Shown: positions 7,778 to 17,151, numbered from the stretch's first letter. The stretch: 64,000 nucleotides of DNA from Taklimakanibacter sp050251035 (GCA_050251035.1 JBFWNN010000002.1:98905-162904), one strand, 5' to 3'. Program-made: numbers and translations. The notes: generated from the letters alone by a model not told the origin.

Positions 7778-9865
7778 TCAACCCAAGCCCAGCGCCTTCC
7801 GCCGTGAGGCCGCCTGCTGAAGGATGCGGTCGGCGGTCATGGCGATGAGCGCCATGCCAATGCCGGCGACGAGGCCGCGCCCGGCATCGGCCTTGCCGAG
7901 CGCGATATAGACCTCCTGGCCGAGATCGGTCGTCCCCACCAATGCCGCGATCACCAGCATCGCCAGGCTGAACATGATGGTCTGGTTGATGCCGAGCAGG
8001 ATCTCCGGCAGAGCCTGCGGCAGCTTGATCTGCCAGAAGAGCTGGCGCGCGGTGCATCCCATTGCCTTGCCGGCCTCGATCAGCGTGGGCGGGACATTGC
8101 GCAGGCCGGCCTCGGTATAGCGGATCATCGGCACGATGGCATAGAGGATGACCGCCAGCAGCGCGGTGAAGTCGCCGACGCGGAACAGCATCAGGAGCGG
8201 TATGAGGAGGACGAATTGCGGAATGGTCTGCAGGGCGTCGTTGACCGGCCGCACCGCTTTCGAGACGCCGTCGCTATGCGCCGCGGCGATCCCGATCAGC
8301 GCCCCGAGCAGGATGCAGATCGTCGTCGCCGCCGCGCAGAGATAGACGGAGAGCATCGCCGCCTGCCAGAAGCCCGACAGCAACAGGAAGGATTGCGCCA
8401 GCAGCGCGAAAACAGCGGTGCGCGGGCCGCCGGCGCCGAAGGCCAGGAACGTCACGACCGCGATCACGACAGGCCAGGGCAAGCCGGTCGCGCCGTGGAA
8501 GATGAAGCCGCCGATGAGGACGAGCGCCACGGCGGCGCGCCAGCCTGACCCCAGCCAGGCGACGGCGGCGGCGGCGAGCACGGCCATCCAATAGCCGATC
8601 ATGCCGGTCATGGTGAAGGCGACGCCCCAGCTCATCGGGCTGATCGTCCGCGCCAGCCCGATCTTCAGCGGTAGGAGGAAATAGAACAGGACATGCCGCT
8701 TGAGCTCCTCCATCGCGGCGCCATACTGCGTGGTCGTCCAGTCGACGGCCGCATTCAAGGGCTCGGCCGGATAGACGACCCAGGCTTCGGGCCAGCGCCA
8801 GAGCGCGCCGATACCGCCTGCCAGCGCGAAGACGGCGGCGACCGCCGCCAGAGCGACCAGCAAAGCCCGCTGGCGGTCGGGCGGCGAACGATTCTCCCGC
8901 GCGGTCAGTCCGCAGGTGATGCGGTCGAGCACCATCGCCAGCAGGGCCAGGGCAAGCCCGGCGATCAGGCTCTGCCCGAACTGCGCCTTGCGCATGGTGC
9001 TCAGCACTTCCCAGCCGATGTCCTGGAAGCCGCCGATGATGGCGGCGATGATGACCATGGAAAAGGCCGCCATGGTCGTCTGGTTGAGGCCGACGATGAG
9101 CTGCGGCAGAGCGGAAGGCACGCGCACCCACCAGAATTCCTGGACCGCGGTGCAGCCGCTCATCCGGCCCGATTCGACAAGCTCCGGCGGCACGCGCTCG
9201 AGCCCCAATATCGTGTTGCGCACCATCGGCGGGGTTGCATAGATGATGCTGGCGATCAACCCCACGACCGGGCCGAAGCCGAAGATCAAGAGGATCGGGA
9301 TGAGATAGGCGAATGCCGGGACCGTCTGCATGACGTCGAGCGCCGGCTGAACGACTGCGTTCACCGGCGGAAACTTCCGCGCCACGACGCCTGTTGAAAA
9401 GCCGATGATGACGGCGATCGGGATCGCGAGGCCGACCAGCGCCAGCGTGCTCATGGCTTCGTCCCAATAGCCGGTGAGCACGACGTAAAAGAGCGCGGCG
9501 GCGGTGAAGGCGGCGACGCGCCGGCCGGCGGCGTGATCGGCGGCAAGCACGAAGAGCGTGAGCGTGACGCTCCACGGCATGCCGTGCAGCATGTCCCGCA
9601 AGCCGTTCATCGGCATGGCGATGGCCCAGCTCAGCCAGCGCGAGATCGGCCGCGATGCCGCCACCACGAGGTCCATCGCCACATCGAGCCAGGCGGTGAT
9701 GGGCAGAATCCAGGCTTTGGGGAAAGCCTGCAGCCACGCCACGTCGGACTTGAGCACGACCGCCACGGCCGACACCGCGAGCACCCCGATCCAGGCGAGC
9801 GCCTGCCGGTCGACCGTCCAGCGGATGGCGGGAAAGATCGACGGGGCCGAGGCGATATCGGTCAT
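7778..9865 (-). CDS. Double-length ProW-type ABC permease (betaine/proline family)
   Basis: 695 residues, about twice the usual ProW length. It holds two complete permease modules. The first has the ATPase-contact loop near residues 225-250 (MSGCTAVQEFWWVRVPSALP) and the second a near-copy near 595-620 (MGCTARQLFWQIKLPQALP). Both are followed by a similar GxNQT(T/I)M segment, so the halves look like a tandem duplication joined in one chain. It should form the whole membrane channel without a partner. Its start overlaps the ProV-type gene by four bases and it is the last gene of the proX-to-proW operon. Substrate is likely a quaternary amine, from family and neighbours. Confidence 0.88.
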   Translation of the reverse strand: MTDIASAPSIFPAIRWTVDRQALAWIGVLAVSAVAVVLKSDVAWLQAFPKAWILPITAWLDVAMDLVVAASRPISRWLSWAIAMPMNGLRDMLHGMPWSVTLTLFVLAADHAAGRRVAAFTAAALFYVVLTGYWDEAMSTLALVGLAIPIAVIIGFSTGVVARKFPPVNAVVQPALDVMQTVPAFAYLIPILLIFGFGPVVGLIASIIYATPPMVRNTILGLERVPPELVESGRMSGCTAVQEFWWVRVPSALPQLIVGLNQTTMAAFSMVIIAAIIGGFQDIGWEVLSTMRKAQFGQSLIAGLALALLAMVLDRITCGLTARENRSPPDRQRALLVALAAVAAVFALAGGIGALWRWPEAWVVYPAEPLNAAVDWTTTQYGAAMEELKRHVLFYFLLPLKIGLARTISPMSWGVAFTMTGMIGYWMAVLAAAAVAWLGSGWRAAVALVLIGGFIFHGATGLPWPVVIAVVTFLAFGAGGPRTAVFALLAQSFLLLSGFWQAAMLSVYLCAAATTICILLGALIGIAAAHSDGVSKAVRPVNDALQTIPQFVLLIPLLMLFRVGDFTALLAVILYAIVPMIRYTEAGLRNVPPTLIEAGKAMGCTARQLFWQIKLPQALPEILLGINQTIMFSLAMLVIAALVGTTDLGQEVYIALGKADAGRGLVAGIGMALIAMTADRILQQAASRRKALGLG

Positions 9866-10923
9866 GCCGCGCGGCCCGCATCCTGATGCGCCAGGGCCTT
9901 CAGCAGCTGGGCGGCGCTCAGCGAGCCTATCCGCCTGCCCTCCTCGTCGGCGACATCGATGATGTCGGTGCCGTCGCCATAGAGCTTCATCGCCTCATCG
10001 AGCCGCGCCCCGGCGCGGATCATCGGACGCGCCACGCCATCCGCTGCGGCCGCCGGCCCCATGACCGCGCCGATCTTGAGCACCCGCGCCAGGGGCGCGT
10101 CGGCGATGAAGGCGCGCACATAGTCATCGGCCGGCCGCGTCACGATCTCCTCGGGCGTTCCCACCTGGACGACGAAGCCGTCCTTCATGACGCAGATGCG
10201 GTCGGCCAGGCGCAAGGCTTCCAGGAAGTCATGGGTCACGAAGATGATGGTCTTGTGCAGTTGGCGCTGCAGCCTGAGGAACTCGTCCTGCATCTGGCGC
10301 CGGATCAAGGGATCGAGGGCACTGAAGGGCTCGTCCAGGAACCAGACCTCGGGCCCGACCGCCAGCGACCGCGCAATGCCGACGCGCTGTTGCTGGCCGC
10401 CGGACAGCTCGCGCGGATAGGCCTCTTCGCGGCCGGCCAGCCCGACGAGGGCCACCATCTCGCGCGCCCGGTCCAGCCGTTCCTTGCGCGTCTTGCCCTG
10501 GACCTTGAGCGGAAAAGCGACATTGTCGATGACCGTCAGATGCGGCAGGAGGCCGAAATTCTGGAAGACCATGCCCATCCGATGACGCCGCATGTCGATC
10601 AATTCGCGCTCCGACAGGGAGGAGAGATCCTGGCCGTCGAGCACAATGCGTCCGTAGGACGGCTCGACGAGGCGCGACAGGCAGCGCAGCACGGTGGATT
10701 TGCCGGAGCCCGACAGGCCCATGATGACGAAGATCTCGCTTTTGGCGAATTCGAGCGACACGTCGCAGACCGCCGGAATATGCTTCTCGCGGCGCATGCG
10801 CTGGGCCAGGGCCTCGGCGTCGATGCGGTAGCCCCTGGTGTCGAAATAATAGCCGGTGTTGCCGCCATAGACCTTCCAGAGATTGCAGCAGGCCAGCTTC
10901 ACGATGGGTTGGTCGTTTGGCAT
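9862..10923 (-). CDS. ProV-type ABC transporter ATP-binding protein
   Basis: 353 residues. Walker A is GLSGSGKST, the signature is ELSGGQQQRVGIARSLA and Walker B is VWFLDEPFSAL. The N-terminal extension before the Walker box (KVYGGNTGYYF, then a basic helix) is typical of ProV/OpuA ATPases. The C-terminal part after about residue 265 has only a remnant of the CBS region (IIDVADEEGRRIGSL), so osmotic gating through tandem CBS domains may be altered. It lies 12 bases after the reductase gene and overlaps the permease gene. Confidence 0.92.
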   Translation of the reverse strand: MPNDQPIVKLACCNLWKVYGGNTGYYFDTRGYRIDAEALAQRMRREKHIPAVCDVSLEFAKSEIFVIMGLSGSGKSTVLRCLSRLVEPSYGRIVLDGQDLSSLSERELIDMRRHRMGMVFQNFGLLPHLTVIDNVAFPLKVQGKTRKERLDRAREMVALVGLAGREEAYPRELSGGQQQRVGIARSLAVGPEVWFLDEPFSALDPLIRRQMQDEFLRLQRQLHKTIIFVTHDFLEALRLADRICVMKDGFVVQVGTPEEIVTRPADDYVRAFIADAPLARVLKIGAVMGPAAAADGVARPMIRAGARLDEAMKLYGDGTDIIDVADEEGRRIGSLSAAQLLKALAHQDAGRAA

Positions 10924-10935
10924 GGCGCTCTTCCG

Positions 10936-11895
10936 TCAAAGATCCAGGGTCAGCACGCCGCCCGCGGCCCGCGAGCAGCACAATGCAACATAGGCGTTCG
11001 TCGCCTTCTCGGCGTCGCTCTGCACCGTGTCGCGGTGATCGGGAATGCCGTCGACGACCCGCGTGAGGCACGAGCCGCAATAGCCCTGCTCGCAGAGCCG
11101 CGGCACCTCGATGCCATGGCGCTCGAGGGCGCTCAGCATGCTCATCCCGGCGGGAACCGGGATGCGCTGGCCGGTGCTGGCGACGATGAGGGTGAATGGG
11201 TGATTTTCCTCCGCCATCCCCGGCACAGCGGGATCGACGCCGAAAGCCTCGTAATGCACTTGTCCGGCGGGCCATGCGGAAGCGGCCTTGCGGAAGGCGC
11301 GCAGCATACCGGCGGGGCCGCAGCAATAGACATGCGCGTGCGCCGGTTCTGCGGCCAGGATCTGCGAAATATCGAGGCTGCGGCGCGGATCGCCCTCGTC
11401 ATGGACGAAGCGCACGTGGGAAACGAAAGGCGGCGCTTCGAGGACAGGACGGAAGGCCGCAGCGGCGGGCGTGCGGGTGCAATAGACGAGCGTGTAGTCG
11501 GCGGCGAGGCGGGTGAGCCGGCGCGCCATGGCGAGAAGCGGCGTTATGCCGATGCCGCCGACGATCAGGAGATGGCGCGCTCCCTGTTCGGCTAAGGGAA
11601 AGCGATTGACCGGCGACGCGATGGTCAGGCAGTCGCCGGCGCGCAACTGCTCATGCATCCAGCGCGAGCCGCCGCGGCCTGCATCTTCCCGCAGCACCGC
11701 GATCACATAGCGCTCGCGGTCTTGCGGATCGGATGCCAGGGAATAGTGCCGGGCGAGGCCTTCAGGCAGCTTGACCACGATATGGGCACCCGCCGTGAAG
11801 GGCGGCAGGACGCCGCCCGCGACCGCCACCAGCTCGAAGCTGCGGACCCGCTCCGCCTCCTCGCCGATCCGGGCGATGGCTACCTCGATGTCCAA
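10936..11895 (-). CDS. Ferredoxin-NAD(P)H reductase component of a Rieske oxygenase (VanB/PDR type)
   Basis: 319 residues in the phthalate-dioxygenase-reductase order: flavin-binding domain (HYSLASDP, about 90), NAD-binding domain (LLIVGGIGITPLLAMARRL and YCCGPAGML) and a C-terminal plant-type [2Fe-2S] domain with cysteines in LCEQGYCGSC plus a distal one in ALCCS. It moves electrons from NAD(P)H to the Rieske centre of the oxygenase. The oxygenase gene ends 16 bases upstream on the same strand, so they are surely partners. Confidence 0.92.
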   Translation of the reverse strand: MDIEVAIARIGEEAERVRSFELVAVAGGVLPPFTAGAHIVVKLPEGLARHYSLASDPQDRERYVIAVLREDAGRGGSRWMHEQLRAGDCLTIASPVNRFPLAEQGARHLLIVGGIGITPLLAMARRLTRLAADYTLVYCTRTPAAAAFRPVLEAPPFVSHVRFVHDEGDPRRSLDISQILAAEPAHAHVYCCGPAGMLRAFRKAASAWPAGQVHYEAFGVDPAVPGMAEENHPFTLIVASTGQRIPVPAGMSMLSALERHGIEVPRLCEQGYCGSCLTRVVDGIPDHRDTVQSDAEKATNAYVALCCSRAAGGVLTLDL

Positions 11896-11911
11896 GGGCG
11901 CGGCCTTTGCC

Positions 11912-13048
11912 TCAGCTTATGCGGGCGCCGAGCGCATCCACCACCATCTTCTGGAAGTGATGCACGGCATGCTCGCTCAAATGCGTCAGCCCGTCGTCGA
12001 TCACGAAGCGGCCCTGATTGTAGCCCTTGGAATGCAGGCCGCGCTGCACGCTCTCGCACAGCGAGATGTCTTCGGGCTGCAGCACCTCGTCCATATAGGC
12101 CATGGCGTCGGCGAGCTGCCTGGACGGCTCCGTCCGGGGCAGGAACCAGTCGAGATGCTCGATGGTGCGCTCGGGGCCATCGGGGATCATCTGCAGCGTC
12201 GAGACATTGGTCTCGCCTGGATAGATCCATATCGTCAGGTTGGGCCAGACATACCAGGCGGCATAGCCGAAATCGACGTCGCCCTTCTCGAACTTGAAGG
12301 CGGAGTTGTTCACCTGGGCGGCCTGCGAGATGTGGCTCGAATAGATGCCGCAGACCCTCGACTTGTAGGTTTTCATGTCGACGAGATTGACGAAGTCCCG
12401 GTGCGCCGGACCGCAATGGTAGCATTCGAGGAAGTTGTCGATGAGGACCTTCCAGTTGGAGGCCACGTCGTAATTGTGCCGATGCGCATAGACGAGAGTG
12501 TCGATGCTCGGGCAATAATGCCTGAGCTCGGCCTCGAGACCGCCCGAGAGCTCGGCGAAGGGTTTTGCCGCGGGGTCGAGGTTGACGAACAGGAAGCCGC
12601 AGAACTCTTCGACCCTGACGCTCTTGAGGGCGAAGGCGCATTTGTCGAAGCCGGCAAGCTCGCTGGTGTTGGGCGCGGCCCTGAGCTTGCCGTCGAGCTC
12701 GTAGGACCAGGCGTGATAGGGACAGACCAGGAGGCGCGCCGAACCCGCACCCTTCACCAGCTCATGGCCGCGATGCTGGCAGACATTGTAGAAGGCCCTG
12801 ATCCCGCCGTCGGAACCGCGCGCGACGATGATGCTCTGATCGTGGATCCGGGTGGTGATGTACTGGCCGGGCTTCTCCACCTGGCTCTTGTGCCCGGCGA
12901 ACCACCAGCTGCGGAAGAAGATCGCCTCCTTCTCGCGCTCGTAGATTTCAGGGTCGAGATAGAAGCGCGACGGCATCGTATGCGACTTCGCCGGCTCGTC
13001 GCTGAACGGACGGTCGCCACTTTTCGCCTGCAGCAGGGAATGATCCAT
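11912..13048 (-). CDS. Rieske non-haem iron oxygenase, quaternary-amine demethylase type
   Basis: 378 residues from the ATG at 13048, which follows AAAGGAAC; a farther in-frame start at 13114 is less likely. The Rieske cluster motif is CQHRGH...CPYHAW and the mononuclear iron site is in DNFLECYHCGPAH, with a later Asp in the C-terminal part. Overall it looks like the alpha subunits of glycine betaine (GbcA), carnitine (CntA) and stachydrine demethylases, which remove a methyl as formaldehyde or cleave the C-N bond. The operon also encodes a betaine-type ABC importer and its reductase, so uptake and first oxidation of one N-methylated compound is likely. The exact substrate cannot be fixed from sequence. 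Confidence 0.88.
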   Translation of the reverse strand: MDHSLLQAKSGDRPFSDEPAKSHTMPSRFYLDPEIYEREKEAIFFRSWWFAGHKSQVEKPGQYITTRIHDQSIIVARGSDGGIRAFYNVCQHRGHELVKGAGSARLLVCPYHAWSYELDGKLRAAPNTSELAGFDKCAFALKSVRVEEFCGFLFVNLDPAAKPFAELSGGLEAELRHYCPSIDTLVYAHRHNYDVASNWKVLIDNFLECYHCGPAHRDFVNLVDMKTYKSRVCGIYSSHISQAAQVNNSAFKFEKGDVDFGYAAWYVWPNLTIWIYPGETNVSTLQMIPDGPERTIEHLDWFLPRTEPSRQLADAMAYMDEVLQPEDISLCESVQRGLHSKGYNQGRFVIDDGLTHLSEHAVHHFQKMVVDALGARIS

Positions 13049-13087
13049 GACGGGTTCCTTTCGATCGAAGATGAGTCTTTTTTCTGC

Positions 13088-13131
13088 GCATCGGCTTGTC
13101 CGCAAGCCGCGCACACTTTTCGGGCCGATGC
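13088..13131 (-). other. Nested inverted repeats between proX-like and Rieske genes
   Basis: An outer pair GCATCGGC (13088-13095) and GCCGATGC (13124-13131) encloses and partly shares bases with an inner hairpin CGGCTTG-TCCG-CAAGCCG (13092-13109). In the minus-strand transcript it follows the binding-protein gene. The flanking homopolymer reads as A-rich in that transcript, so it is not a standard intrinsic terminator. It could protect the upstream mRNA end or attenuate read-through, raising binding protein over enzyme. Confidence 0.4.
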
Positions 13132-13133
13132 TT

Positions 13134-14108
13134 CTAGCGCGCCGCTGCCTCGGTCCAGGATTTCCAGTCGGCCTCGTGCTGCTTCAGCCATTCGGCGACG
13201 ACCTCGTCGAGCTTGCGGCCCTTCTGGTCGATCTCGTGGACGAGCTTGCTCTGCTCGGCGCCGTCGAACTGGAAGGTCTTGAGCACCTTGAAGGCCGCCG
13301 GCCAGGTCTTTTCCATGCCGCTCCAGGCCGCCTTGACCACCTTGGCCTGCGGGAAGGAGCAGTCATCGACGCCGTCCGGATTTGGGCCCACGGCCGGGTC
13401 GGTGGCGCAGGCATCGCTATAAAGCGGCTCGATGTCGACGAAGCCCAAATCAAACTCGGCGTGAATCCAATGCGGCTTCCAGAACATCAGCACCAGCGGC
13501 TGCTTCTTGAGGAACGCGGCCTTGATCTCGGCCACCTCGGCGCCCTCGCTGCCGGCCGGGACCGCGGTGAAAGGCAGCTTCATCCCCTCGATCAGCTTCT
13601 GCGACTGGGTCCCCCAATCGGCCGGATAAGCCAGGATGCGGCCATTCGGGAATGTCTCCGGCGTCGCGATCAAGTCCTTGCAGGCGATCAGCGCGTCGAG
13701 CTTCGGCAGGCCCGGACACAGCTCCTCCATGTAGCGCGGATAGGCCCAGCCCTCGTAATTGTTGAGGCCGAGCAAACCGAGCTCGACGATGGTCCCCGCC
13801 TTCAGCGCCTTGGGATAGGCTTCGCCGACGAGATTGGTCCACACTTCGGGCTGCAGCGTCAGTGTGCCCTCGGCCATGGCGGTGAATTGCGGCATGGCGC
13901 CCGCCGTCACATATTCGACGGTATAGCCCATGGTCTCGTAGATCTTGCCGAGGAGCTTGGCCGTGACGTTCTGGCCGGTCCACTCATTGAGCGCGATCTT
14001 GATCGGCTCGGGCGATTCGGGAACGTTGCCCGCCTGCGCCGCTCCCCCCGCCCCCAGCACCGCAAAAGCGGCGCCGATGACAATCCTTCGGACAGTTTCG
14101 CGAAACAT
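13134..14108 (-). CDS. ProX-type glycine betaine/quaternary amine binding protein
   Basis: 324 residues with a cleavable signal peptide (about 1-28, ending AAQA). The mature part starts with PIKIALNEWTGQN, and WPAAFKVLKTF and EWLKQHEADWKSWT near the end are typical of ProX/OpuAC proteins, which bind betaines through aromatic cages. Trp residues suitable for such a cage are present (WTGQN, VWTNL, WAYPRY). The start at 14108 is preceded by GAGAGG at good spacing. It is the first gene of the operon and reads divergently from a LysR-type regulator. Confidence 0.9.
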   Translation of the reverse strand: MFRETVRRIVIGAAFAVLGAGGAAQAGNVPESPEPIKIALNEWTGQNVTAKLLGKIYETMGYTVEYVTAGAMPQFTAMAEGTLTLQPEVWTNLVGEAYPKALKAGTIVELGLLGLNNYEGWAYPRYMEELCPGLPKLDALIACKDLIATPETFPNGRILAYPADWGTQSQKLIEGMKLPFTAVPAGSEGAEVAEIKAAFLKKQPLVLMFWKPHWIHAEFDLGFVDIEPLYSDACATDPAVGPNPDGVDDCSFPQAKVVKAAWSGMEKTWPAAFKVLKTFQFDGAEQSKLVHEIDQKGRKLDEVVAEWLKQHEADWKSWTEAAAR

Positions 14109-14156
14109 CGGCACCTCTCTTCCGGTGTTGTCTTCCCTAAAAGGCGATGTTCTAAT

Positions 14157-14173
14157 TGGTATGAATGGTACCA
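14157..14173. promoter_or_regulatory. Candidate LysR operator between proX-like and LysR genes
   Basis: TGGTA-N7-TACCA, a 17-base interrupted palindrome near the middle of the 122-base divergent gap. The size and T-N-A symmetry fit a LysR-family recognition site. It could control both directions. No footprint evidence, only pattern and position. Confidence 0.4.
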
Positions 14174-14230
14174 GCAGGCGGAGACGCCCTTCAAACGACG
14201 GGTTCTTGGGCAGTTGGATAAGTGACGCTT

Positions 14231-15157
14231 ATGAAAGAGTTCCGCAAATCACTGCCGCCGCTCCATTCGCTGATCGCCTTCGAGGCGGCGGCGCGGCTCT
14301 CGTCCTTCTCGGCCGCGGCGCAAGAGCTCAACATCTCGCAGGCCGCGGTCAGCCAGCAGATCCGCACCCTGGAGGAGAACCTGAACCTCACGCTGTTCGA
14401 TCGCACGCATCGCACGGTGCAGCTCACTCCCGCCGGCCGCAACTATCAGCACACGGTCGCCATGGCGCTCGAGCATCTGGCGATGGCGACGCGCGACCTC
14501 AGGGTGACGCGGGGCCGCGTCCGTCTCACCGTCGCCGCCGATCAATCCATGGCCTGGATGTGGCTGGCGCCCCGGCTCGCGCATTTCCAGGAGAACCATC
14601 CCTCCATCTCGGTCCGGCTCGTCGCTTCCGATCTCGAATCCGACTGCCTGGTGAATACCGTCGATGTGGCGCTCATCCATGGCGACGGCAAATGGCCGGG
14701 CCGGCAGGCGACCCTGCTGTTCGCGGAAGAAGTCTATCCGGTCTGCTCCGAAACCTATCTCAAATCCGCTCCGGCGCTGGCCTCGCCGCGCGATCTCGCC
14801 ATGCACAGGCTGCTGCATCTCGAGGACGACCACTGGAACTGGATGAACTGGCGCATGTGGCTGACCGAGAACGGCGTGGACCTCGCGGCCGAGCGCGACG
14901 GGCTCACGGTCAACAACTATCCCTTGCTCATCGAGGCGGCCAAGAAGAGCCAAGGCCTGGCCCTGGGCTGGAACGGCCTCGTCGACGCGGAGCTGGCGCA
15001 GGGCGCGCTTCTGCGGCCGCTTGCCCAATCGGTCAGCACCCGCTTCGGCTATTACATCGTCTGGCCCGAGCAGGAGCGGCTGCCCGATCCCGTGCAGTGC
15101 TTCCTGACCTGGACCTTGGCGCAGATACCGCCGCCGGCGGTCGGTTCAGAGACCTGA
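14231..15157 (+). CDS. LysR-family regulator, GcvA-like
   Basis: 308 residues from ATG 14231, which is preceded by GGATAAG; a GTG at 14222 is an alternative. The N-terminal winged helix-turn-helix (FEAAARLSSFSAAAQELNISQAAVSQQIRTLEE, described here as residues 15-47) is of the GcvA subgroup. A LysR substrate-binding domain follows, ending LTWTLAQIPPPAVGSET. It is divergent from the proX-Rieske-reductase-proV-proW operon and is the obvious candidate regulator, with the ligand likely the imported amine or a demethylation product. Confidence 0.88.
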   Translation: MKEFRKSLPPLHSLIAFEAAARLSSFSAAAQELNISQAAVSQQIRTLEENLNLTLFDRTHRTVQLTPAGRNYQHTVAMALEHLAMATRDLRVTRGRVRLTVAADQSMAWMWLAPRLAHFQENHPSISVRLVASDLESDCLVNTVDVALIHGDGKWPGRQATLLFAEEVYPVCSETYLKSAPALASPRDLAMHRLLHLEDDHWNWMNWRMWLTENGVDLAAERDGLTVNNYPLLIEAAKKSQGLALGWNGLVDAELAQGALLRPLAQSVSTRFGYYIVWPEQERLPDPVQCFLTWTLAQIPPPAVGSET

Positions 15158-15165
15158 CGGCAGTC

Positions 15166-17151
15166 TCAGGCGAACCCGATGCGTTGCGCTCCCGTACGGA
15201 ACAGCGCCTCGGCATCGGCGGGAAACTGGAAAGTGTTGCGGAAATCCTCGAAGCCATAGAAGGGCAGCGTCCGGCGGATGCTCGCCGCGAGCCGGCGCCC
15301 CTCCTCGACCCGCCCCGCCAGCGCCAGGCAATGCGCGGCGATCGCCTGGATGGTCGGATGGGCATTGGGACGCGCCGCCCCCTTCAGCGCCCAGACCGCC
15401 GCTTCCTCGAACTCGCCGAGGCGCACATGCGCGAGAGCCCTGGCGCTCAGCATGGCGAAAAGCAAGGGATCGAACGGGCTCAGGCGGCGCGAATAGTCGG
15501 ATGATCCGATCGCCGCTCTGGGGTCGCCCGACTGCGCGCGCACGAAGGACAGCGCGTAGTGGCCGAGCGCGAAGCTCGGGCTCAGATCGACCGACCGCTC
15601 GAGCTCGGCCAGCGATTCCGCCTCGCGGCCATGGAGCCAGAGCGCGCGGCCCATGGCCCAATGGACGGACGGATCATGCGCGTCGGCGATGAGGCCCTGG
15701 CCGGCCGCAGCCAGTGCGCTCGCGCTTGCCAGTTCGCGGTCCGACCAGCGCTGGAAGGCGCTCTGCCAATAGGTGAAGGACAGGCCGGCATAGGCGCGCG
15801 AGAAGGTGGGGTCGAGCTTCAGCGCCGTCTCGAAGAAATGCCGGGCCCGGTCGTTCTCCGCCTGGGTGAAGCGGTACATGTGCCAGAGGCCGCGGTGATA
15901 GGCCTCCCAGGCATTCAACGAATTGGGCGGCTTCAATACGGCGCGATTGCGCTCGGCCATCTCGATCTCACCGGTGACGCCGGCGACGATCCGGCTCGCG
16001 ACCTCGTCGAAGAGGCGGAAGGCCTCATCGCAGCGGTCGGAGAAATTGTCCGCCCATATGATCCGGCCGCTGCGCGTCTCGGCGAGATCGATCGCCACGG
16101 TGAGGCGGCCGTCGCGGTGGCGCAGCCTGCCGCTCGCGACATAGTCGACGGCCAGCGTCCGGCCCGCCGCATCCGGTCCGACGCCGCGCTCGGCCAGCGC
16201 GAAGACCGAGCCTTGCGCGATCACGAAGAGGGTCCTGAGCTTGGCCAGCCGGGTGATGATGTCATGGGTCAGGCCGCGGGCAACCCTGCCACCATCCTCG
16301 CTCGCCTCATCGACAAAGGGCATGACCGCCAGCGAAACGCGCTGCGGTGCTTGCGGCTCGGTCCTGGGCTCGACGAGAGCGCCGACCGGACCGGCGCCGG
16401 CCGCATATTGCGCCCTGATGCTCCGCCAGGCATCGCGGAGCGGTGAGATATCGAGCGCCTCGCTCGCGAACCGCCGCGCCGTCACGGCAAGATGCTCTTC
16501 GCCCTCGACAAACCGGCCCCGCCGCGCCAGCGCATCGAGCAGCGCGCGATGGGCGCGCTCTTCGAACGGGGCGCGTGCAGTCCATGCCGCGAGATGCGCG
16601 AAACTCTCCTCGCTCGCCGGCGGCAGACCCGCCACGAGCTGCTCCAGAACATCGACATGCAGGGCGCGGAAGCGGCGTCTCTCGGCCGTGAGCCAGGTGT
16701 CGAACAGCGGACAACGGTCGAGCTCGAGCCCGTCCAGGACGTCGCCGGCGAAGAGCGGCAACAGGGCGCGCAGGCGTGCGACCGGCAGTGTCGCTATCCC
16801 CTCGGCGGCCGCCGCTTCTATCTGCCGCGCATCGACATGGCAGAGGCTCAGATCGAGCGACACCCGATCGCCTTCGGCCGCAATCCGGGAACGGCCCGTG
16901 TCGTCGAGGAGCTTCCTCAGCTTGCTCAGGCACCAGCGCAGCTCGCCGCGCGGATCGTTGGGCACGTCCCAGAGGAGCTCGCAGAGACGGCTGCGGCTCG
17001 GCGCCTGGGGGCTGAGGGCGAGATAGGCGAGAAGGGCGCGCGCCTTGCGCGAAGCGGGAAGCGTCAAGGGGACGCCGGCGCGGCTGACGGCCAGCGGTCC
17101 CAGCAATGTGAGGCAAAGAGAGGTCTCTCGTCCGGATATCGCGGAGCCCAT
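15166..17151 (-). CDS. BTAD-type transcriptional activator with TolB-like and TPR regions
   Basis: About 661 residues from the in-frame ATG at 17151; an earlier start at 17187 is possible. The N-terminus (LTLLGPLAVSRAGVPLTLP, then KARALLAYLAL) is an OmpR/SARP-like DNA-binding domain, followed by the bacterial transcriptional activation domain. From about residue 260 (LAVMPFVDEAS) comes a TolB amino-terminal-like module, then tetratricopeptide repeats (WEAYHRGLWHMYRFT, FETALKLDPTFSRAYAGL, GHYALSFVRAQSGD). Such proteins are common, poorly characterised regulators in rhizobia. It diverges from the MddA-like gene, which may be a target. Confidence 0.8.
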   Translation of the reverse strand: MGSAISGRETSLCLTLLGPLAVSRAGVPLTLPASRKARALLAYLALSPQAPSRSRLCELLWDVPNDPRGELRWCLSKLRKLLDDTGRSRIAAEGDRVSLDLSLCHVDARQIEAAAAEGIATLPVARLRALLPLFAGDVLDGLELDRCPLFDTWLTAERRRFRALHVDVLEQLVAGLPPASEESFAHLAAWTARAPFEERAHRALLDALARRGRFVEGEEHLAVTARRFASEALDISPLRDAWRSIRAQYAAGAGPVGALVEPRTEPQAPQRVSLAVMPFVDEASEDGGRVARGLTHDIITRLAKLRTLFVIAQGSVFALAERGVGPDAAGRTLAVDYVASGRLRHRDGRLTVAIDLAETRSGRIIWADNFSDRCDEAFRLFDEVASRIVAGVTGEIEMAERNRAVLKPPNSLNAWEAYHRGLWHMYRFTQAENDRARHFFETALKLDPTFSRAYAGLSFTYWQSAFQRWSDRELASASALAAAGQGLIADAHDPSVHWAMGRALWLHGREAESLAELERSVDLSPSFALGHYALSFVRAQSGDPRAAIGSSDYSRRLSPFDPLLFAMLSARALAHVRLGEFEEAAVWALKGAARPNAHPTIQAIAAHCLALAGRVEEGRRLAASIRRTLPFYGFEDFRNTFQFPADAEALFRTGAQRIGFA

